A stretch of DNA of 64,000 bases from Streptomyces sp. CB01249 (lineage in GTDB: Bacteria > Actinomycetota > Actinomycetes > Streptomycetales > Streptomycetaceae), in contig NZ_LISW01000001.1 of assembly GCF_001905735.1 (NCBI RefSeq), positions 124,001 to 188,000 of the forward strand, given 5' to 3'. A program made the position numbers and the translations under genes. This document shows, one piece after another, positions 60,202 through 64,000 of this stretch. How positions within the stretch are numbered: the stretch's first letter is position 1; each line of letters begins with the position of its first letter. Under the pieces are notes generated by a model, which did not search any database, had not been told where the DNA came from, and saw only the letters and a program-made list of their open reading frames with translations.

Positions 60202-61446
60202 TCAGCTCCTCAGCCGTACCGGCAGTCTCCGCACGCTGTTGCCCACGAACGAGCGGACGCTGGGGAGTTCCGGCTCCGGGACGGCGAGGTCCAGGGCCGG
60301 GAAGCGGGTGAAGAGCTGTTCCAGGGCCGTGGTGGCTTCCAGACGGGCCAGGGGGGTGCCCAGGCAGTAGTGGGGGCCGTGGCCCAGGGAGAGGTGGCGG
60401 GGTCCGGTGCGGGTGAGGTCGAAGGCGGCCGCGTCCGGGCCGTGGGCCCGCGGGTCGCGCCCGGCCGCGGAGTACCCCGCGAGGACCGGGGTGCCCCGGG
60501 GGATCAGGGTGCCGTCGAGGGTCAGGTCGCGGGTCGGGTAGCGGAAGGGGAAGTAGCTGACCGGGCTGTCCCAGCGCAGGGTCTCCTCCACCACGTCCGA
60601 CCAGGTGGCCCCGCCGGAGAGGACCAGGTCGAGCTGGTCCCGGTGGGCGCACAGGGCGCGTACGGCGTTGGTGATCAGGTTCATCGTCGTCTCGTGGCCC
60701 GCGATGACGGTCAGCATCAGGGTGCCGATCAGCTCGTGCGGGCTGAACCGGTCGCCGTCCTCCTCGCGGGCGGCGATCATCGCGCTGGTGAGGTCGTCCC
60801 CCGGATCGGCCGCCCGGGCCGCCGTGACCGCGCTCAGGATCTCCCCCATCTCCCGGTTGGCCGCCATCGCCTCGGCCGGTCCGATGTCCGTGGCCACGAT
60901 CTGGCTGGAGAGGGCATGGAGCCGGTCGTGGTGGACCTCGTCCACGCCGAGCAGTTCGCAGATCACGCCCATCGGGAGCGGCAGCGCGAAGTGGGTGCGC
61001 AGATCGGCCACCCCGTCCCCGTCGGCGGCCGCCTCCAGGCCGTCCAGCAGTCGGCCCGTCAGCTCGACCACGGAAGGCCGCAGTTCCTCGACCCGGCGGG
61101 CGGTGAAGGCCCGGCCCATCAGCGCGCGCAGCCGCCGGTGGTCGTCGCCGTCCGCGGTCGTCATGCCCTGCACCGTGGCGAACGTCTTCAACGGCCAGCC
61201 GTCGGGTATCTCCCCGGCCCGGAGCGCCGCGAAGTGCCGTGCGTCCTTGGCGACGTCGGGGTGCGCGAGGAACTCCTTCAGCGCCTCGTGGCCCAGCACC
61301 GCCATCCCGCGCACCTCGCCGGGAAGGACCACCGGGACGACCGAACCCCGTTCCAGCAGGCGGGCGTTGGCCGCGTGGGGGCAGCCTCCGGTCGGGTCCA
61401 TGCGGTGCGGAGGGCCGGCCGCGGGGTTCACCGGTGACGTGTTCAA
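60202..61446 (-). CDS. cytochrome P450
   Basis: A 414-residue soluble bacterial P450. I-helix motif AGHETT, K-helix EETLRW (ExxR) and the haem loop SLGHGPHYCLG with ligand C361 are intact. The TTG at 61446 is supported by GGAG six bases upstream; an internal ATG at 61401 lacks such a site. No ferredoxin gene or biosynthetic cluster is adjacent, so the substrate is unknown. It sits upstream of the LacI gene on the same strand and is divergent from nothing; the helicase-nuclease gene ends 82 bp before its start. Confidence 0.92.
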   Translation of the reverse strand: MNTSPVNPAAGPPHRMDPTGGCPHAANARLLERGSVVPVVLPGEVRGMAVLGHEALKEFLAHPDVAKDARHFAALRAGEIPDGWPLKTFATVQGMTTADGDDHRRLRALMGRAFTARRVEELRPSVVELTGRLLDGLEAAADGDGVADLRTHFALPLPMGVICELLGVDEVHHDRLHALSSQIVATDIGPAEAMAANREMGEILSAVTAARAADPGDDLTSAMIAAREEDGDRFSPHELIGTLMLTVIAGHETTMNLITNAVRALCAHRDQLDLVLSGGATWSDVVEETLRWDSPVSYFPFRYPTRDLTLDGTLIPRGTPVLAGYSAAGRDPRAHGPDAAAFDLTRTGPRHLSLGHGPHYCLGTPLARLEATTALEQLFTRFPALDLAVPEPELPSVRSFVGNSVRRLPVRLRS

Positions 61447-61528
61447 CGGAGCTCCAGGTCTGCGGAGGGACGGCGTACGGGCGGGCCAGTGTGGCCAGCG
61501 CCGACGTCCCTGCGCAAGGGCCCCGGCT

Positions 61529-64000
61529 TCAGCGGCCGCCGCCGCGCAGGCGGATGTCCTGGGTCCAGGCGTTCGAGCGTCCGGAAGCGGTCGTCTTGCA
61601 CGCGGTGGCGTAGCAGCGCCAGAACCAGTTGCCGTTCTTCCGGCGCCGGATCTCGATCTCCGCGCCCCCGCACCGGCCGCACTTCGGCGGGCGGGCGAAG
61701 ACCTTCGCGTGTTCGTGCGCGAGCAGCTTCCGGGCGAAGTACGCGCCGCGCATCGTCACCATCACCTCCCGGGTCCAGCTCTGGGAGAGGGCGTTCAGGC
61801 TGCCGAGCAGCACGGTCTGCTCGTCGAAGACCGCGATCTTCTGGTGCATGACGTTCATCGGGACCACGGTGTGGGCCACGGCGCGGAGATCGGCGATCAG
61901 GGCCTGGTTCGCGGGCTTGCGCTGCAGGGTGTCGGTGTCGTCGCGGATGAAGACCGTGATCCGTACGCCTCGGCCGGAGGCGGCCGCGAGGGCGGGAAGC
62001 AGGGAACGGAGCCGACTGGCGACCCATGGGGCCCAGAGCCACAGGGAGTGCCGGGCGCGGTTGATCTCCTCGGCGAAGGTGTCGAAGAACGTCGTCTCGT
62101 CGTGGACGTCGGCCACCTCCACGTGCCGGCCCAGGACCTCCGCCAGAGCCGTGCCGAACGCGCCGCGGAACGGGACCGGGGCCGATGGCGGGGCGATGAG
62201 GTGCTTGGCCTTGAGGATCCGGACGCCGGGGGTGTTGATCAGCCCGGCGAGGCGCGCCAGGGCCGTTCCGGGCTTGGCGTTCCGGACGCGGGCGCCGCCC
62301 GCTACGACGTACAGCCGGGTCTTCGTCCTGGTCACCGCCACGTTGAACAGGCGCAGGCCGTTGCGCTGCCAGGCGTCGGCCCCCGGCTGCCGGTGAGCGA
62401 GGGCCATCCACAGCTCCCGGCTGTCGCCGCTGCCCTCCACCGTGTCGAAGACGACGATGTCGAACTCCCGGCCCTGGAACCGGTGGGCCGTGCCGACCTC
62501 CGCGAGCGGGTGCCCCGCGTTCTCGACGTCGCGCAGCGCCTCCAGGGTGGCCTCGGCCTGGACTCCGTATGGCGTGACGATGCCCGCGTCCTCGCCCTGC
62601 TCGCGGTGGAGCTCCACGAGGGCGCGGGCGATGAGCGATCCGGCGGGCCACCACCCCTTGCGGCTGCCGGTCAGATGGGCGCGTGCCAGCTCGTCCAGGC
62701 CGTCGGTGTCGATGAGGACGATCTCGGGGTCGTTCTCCAGCCGCTTCCGCCGCACCTGAGGGCCGCCCGTCAGGACTCCGCCGTACGCGAGGTCGTTGGC
62801 CAGGCGCATGACGGCGGGGCCGAACCGGTGCTGCTGGGTGAGCGTGACGCACGACGGGTGTGCCTCGGCGTCCGCCGGTTCGTGGATGCCGCAGTGCTGG
62901 AAGACGTCCGGGTGCAGCCACCGCTTGATGTCCGGACGTTCGTTGTTGCCGAGGGCCGGCGGGACCACCGGTCCGAGCTGCATGAAGTCCCCGAGCAGGA
63001 CGGCCGCCCGGTCCGCCTTGCCGGTGGCGAGCAGGACCTCGGGCAGCGTTGCGGCACCCGCCTCGTCCACGAGGACCACGTCGTACGGCCCCTCCAGGAC
63101 CGTCCGGTTGGTGCGGAACCTGGCCAGGGTCGTGGCGACCAGCTTGGCGGACTTGATGATCTCGCCCTGGGCGTTGCGGGCGAGCCGGTCGTACTCCTCC
63201 TGGGCCAGCTTGTACTGCTTCTCCAGCTCAGGGCGGCGGGTGCGGTCGGCGGCCGCCTCGGGACGCAGCCGTTCGGCCCGGTCGTGGAGGGCGGGCAGGC
63301 CCTGTTCGGCGGCCTGTACGGTCAGCTCCCGGGCCTCCCGGGCGCGCGCCGCGGTTTTGGAGGCGCGGATGGCGTCCTGCTCCAGGGTGAGCGTCCGCGT
63401 TTCGGCCGCCCGGACCTCGGCCCTGAGCGACGCGGCGTCGGCTTCGAGGCGGGCGATCTGTTCCCGGGTGAGCGGGATCGCCTCGGTCACCGCGTCGATG
63501 CGGGCGTGGATGCGGGCGGTGTGCGCGGCGGCGGTGGCACGGGCCTCCTGCGCCGCGATGCGGGCGTCGGTGGCCGCCTGCCGGGCGTTGGCCAGTTCGT
63601 CCTGAAGGTCCAGGATCGCGTCGCGCTGCTTCCACCTGCCGACGATGCCCTTGGCCGTGAGGTCCTTCAGTCTCAGCTCCAGCGCGCGGCGGTGATCGTC
63701 CGCCAGCAGCGCGTCGGCCTCCTTGTTCTCCGCGGCCTCGCGTACGCGGGTGATCTCCTCGGCGAGCTGGTCGGCCTCGGCCCAGCGGGCCTTCGCCGCC
63801 TCGGCGGCCTCAAGGCGCGCGCGGGCCGTCCCGATGGCGTCGGCGAGGCTTTCCAGGTGGTGAGCGGCCTCGACGAGGCGCTCCTCGGCCGCCATGGCCC
63901 GGTCCCGCGTCGCCGCCACGTCCTGCCCGGGTGTCCGTACGAACTTCAGCGCCTCGAAGTACGCCGTGGCGTCGAAGCCCTGGAGACGGCTTTCCAGCGC
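61529..64000 (-). CDS. superfamily 1 helicase-PLD nuclease-zinc ribbon fusion (5' part missing)
   Basis: Open from the right edge of the window; at least 823 codons are visible and the start lies outside. A long Glu/Arg/Ala coiled coil (about 63990-63200) sits inside an Upf1-like superfamily 1 helicase. Visible helicase motifs are VVLVDEAGA (motif II, near 63070), GDFMQLGP (III), QQHRFG (IV), HRFQGREFD (V) and VAVTRTK (VI); Walker A must be in the missing part. After it comes a phospholipase-D-type nuclease domain with HQKIAVFDE...GSLN (H-x-K-x4-D, near 61820-61850), and a C-terminal zinc ribbon CGRC...C...C (about 61600-61680). Such helicase-PLD fusions are common in defence loci; here the role is inference. 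Confidence 0.88.
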   Translation of the reverse strand, partial: ALESRLQGFDATAYFEALKFVRTPGQDVAATRDRAMAAEERLVEAAHHLESLADAIGTARARLEAAEAAKARWAEADQLAEEITRVREAAENKEADALLADDHRRALELRLKDLTAKGIVGRWKQRDAILDLQDELANARQAATDARIAAQEARATAAAHTARIHARIDAVTEAIPLTREQIARLEADAASLRAEVRAAETRTLTLEQDAIRASKTAARAREARELTVQAAEQGLPALHDRAERLRPEAAADRTRRPELEKQYKLAQEEYDRLARNAQGEIIKSAKLVATTLARFRTNRTVLEGPYDVVLVDEAGAATLPEVLLATGKADRAAVLLGDFMQLGPVVPPALGNNERPDIKRWLHPDVFQHCGIHEPADAEAHPSCVTLTQQHRFGPAVMRLANDLAYGGVLTGGPQVRRKRLENDPEIVLIDTDGLDELARAHLTGSRKGWWPAGSLIARALVELHREQGEDAGIVTPYGVQAEATLEALRDVENAGHPLAEVGTAHRFQGREFDIVVFDTVEGSGDSRELWMALAHRQPGADAWQRNGLRLFNVAVTRTKTRLYVVAGGARVRNAKPGTALARLAGLINTPGVRILKAKHLIAPPSAPVPFRGAFGTALAEVLGRHVEVADVHDETTFFDTFAEEINRARHSLWLWAPWVASRLRSLLPALAAASGRGVRITVFIRDDTDTLQRKPANQALIADLRAVAHTVVPMNVMHQKIAVFDEQTVLLGSLNALSQSWTREVMVTMRGAYFARKLLAHEHAKVFARPPKCGRCGGAEIEIRRRKNGNWFWRCYATACKTTASGRSNAWTQDIRLRGGGR

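Overview
The window is chromosomal DNA of a Streptomyces-type actinomycete. The sequence is strongly GC-rich with GC-biased third codon positions and frequent GTG starts. It carries actinobacterial marker families (DUF4193, DUF3710, DUF3159, DUF3093), the CutRS two-component system, an AfsR/SARP regulator and LacI-controlled sugar genes. No rRNA, tRNA, CRISPR array or insertion sequence was seen.

Region 1 (0.4-11.5 kb) is conserved core: a repeat-bearing membrane protein, a sugar-lactone oxidase, coproporphyrin ferrochelatase, an inositol-monophosphatase-like enzyme, cutR-cutS, a small zinc-ribbon protein, a thioesterase, dUTPase and several conserved unknowns. Region 2 (11.7-25.7 kb) is a potassium locus: a 27-residue peptide gene overlapping kdpF, then kdpFABC, an orphan ABC ATPase, kdpD, kdpE, two unknowns, two TrkA regulatory subunits, and a divergent KimA-type potassium importer. 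A TrmA/RlmD-type RNA methyltransferase follows.

Region 3 (27.1-44.8 kb) looks like a laterally acquired island next to the 3' end of that methyltransferase gene. Degenerate copies of this 3' end occur at about 27.24 kb and 44.80 kb. The island holds an N6-adenine-type DNA methylase, a Ser/Thr kinase, and a four-gene operon. The operon encodes a Cas4/AddB-like Fe-S nuclease, a zinc-ribbon PD-(D/E)XK nuclease, a DinG-type Fe-S helicase and a large protein I read as a pPIWI-RE Argonaute-like protein. This is the most notable system in the window: a predicted defence locus whose last three genes match the pPIWI-RE/helicase/REase triad, with an added nuclease, methylase and kinase. A small gene and a SARP-NB-ARC-TPR regulator close the island, and a CopG/Doc-type toxin-antitoxin pair follows.

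Region 4 (45.5-60.1 kb) is a beta-glucan/cello-oligosaccharide locus: secreted GH16 and GH6 enzymes, a GH1 beta-glucosidase, an ABC sugar importer and two LacI regulators. At least eight LacI-type operators tie the genes together. One LacI gene is interrupted by an in-frame amber codon. Inserted in the locus are an enolase-superfamily D-mannonate dehydratase and a small cluster with a decarboxylase-GNAT fusion, a glycosyltransferase-like protein and a 68-residue peptide. Region 5 (60.2-64 kb) has a cytochrome P450 and a helicase-PLD nuclease-zinc ribbon fusion cut by the right edge.
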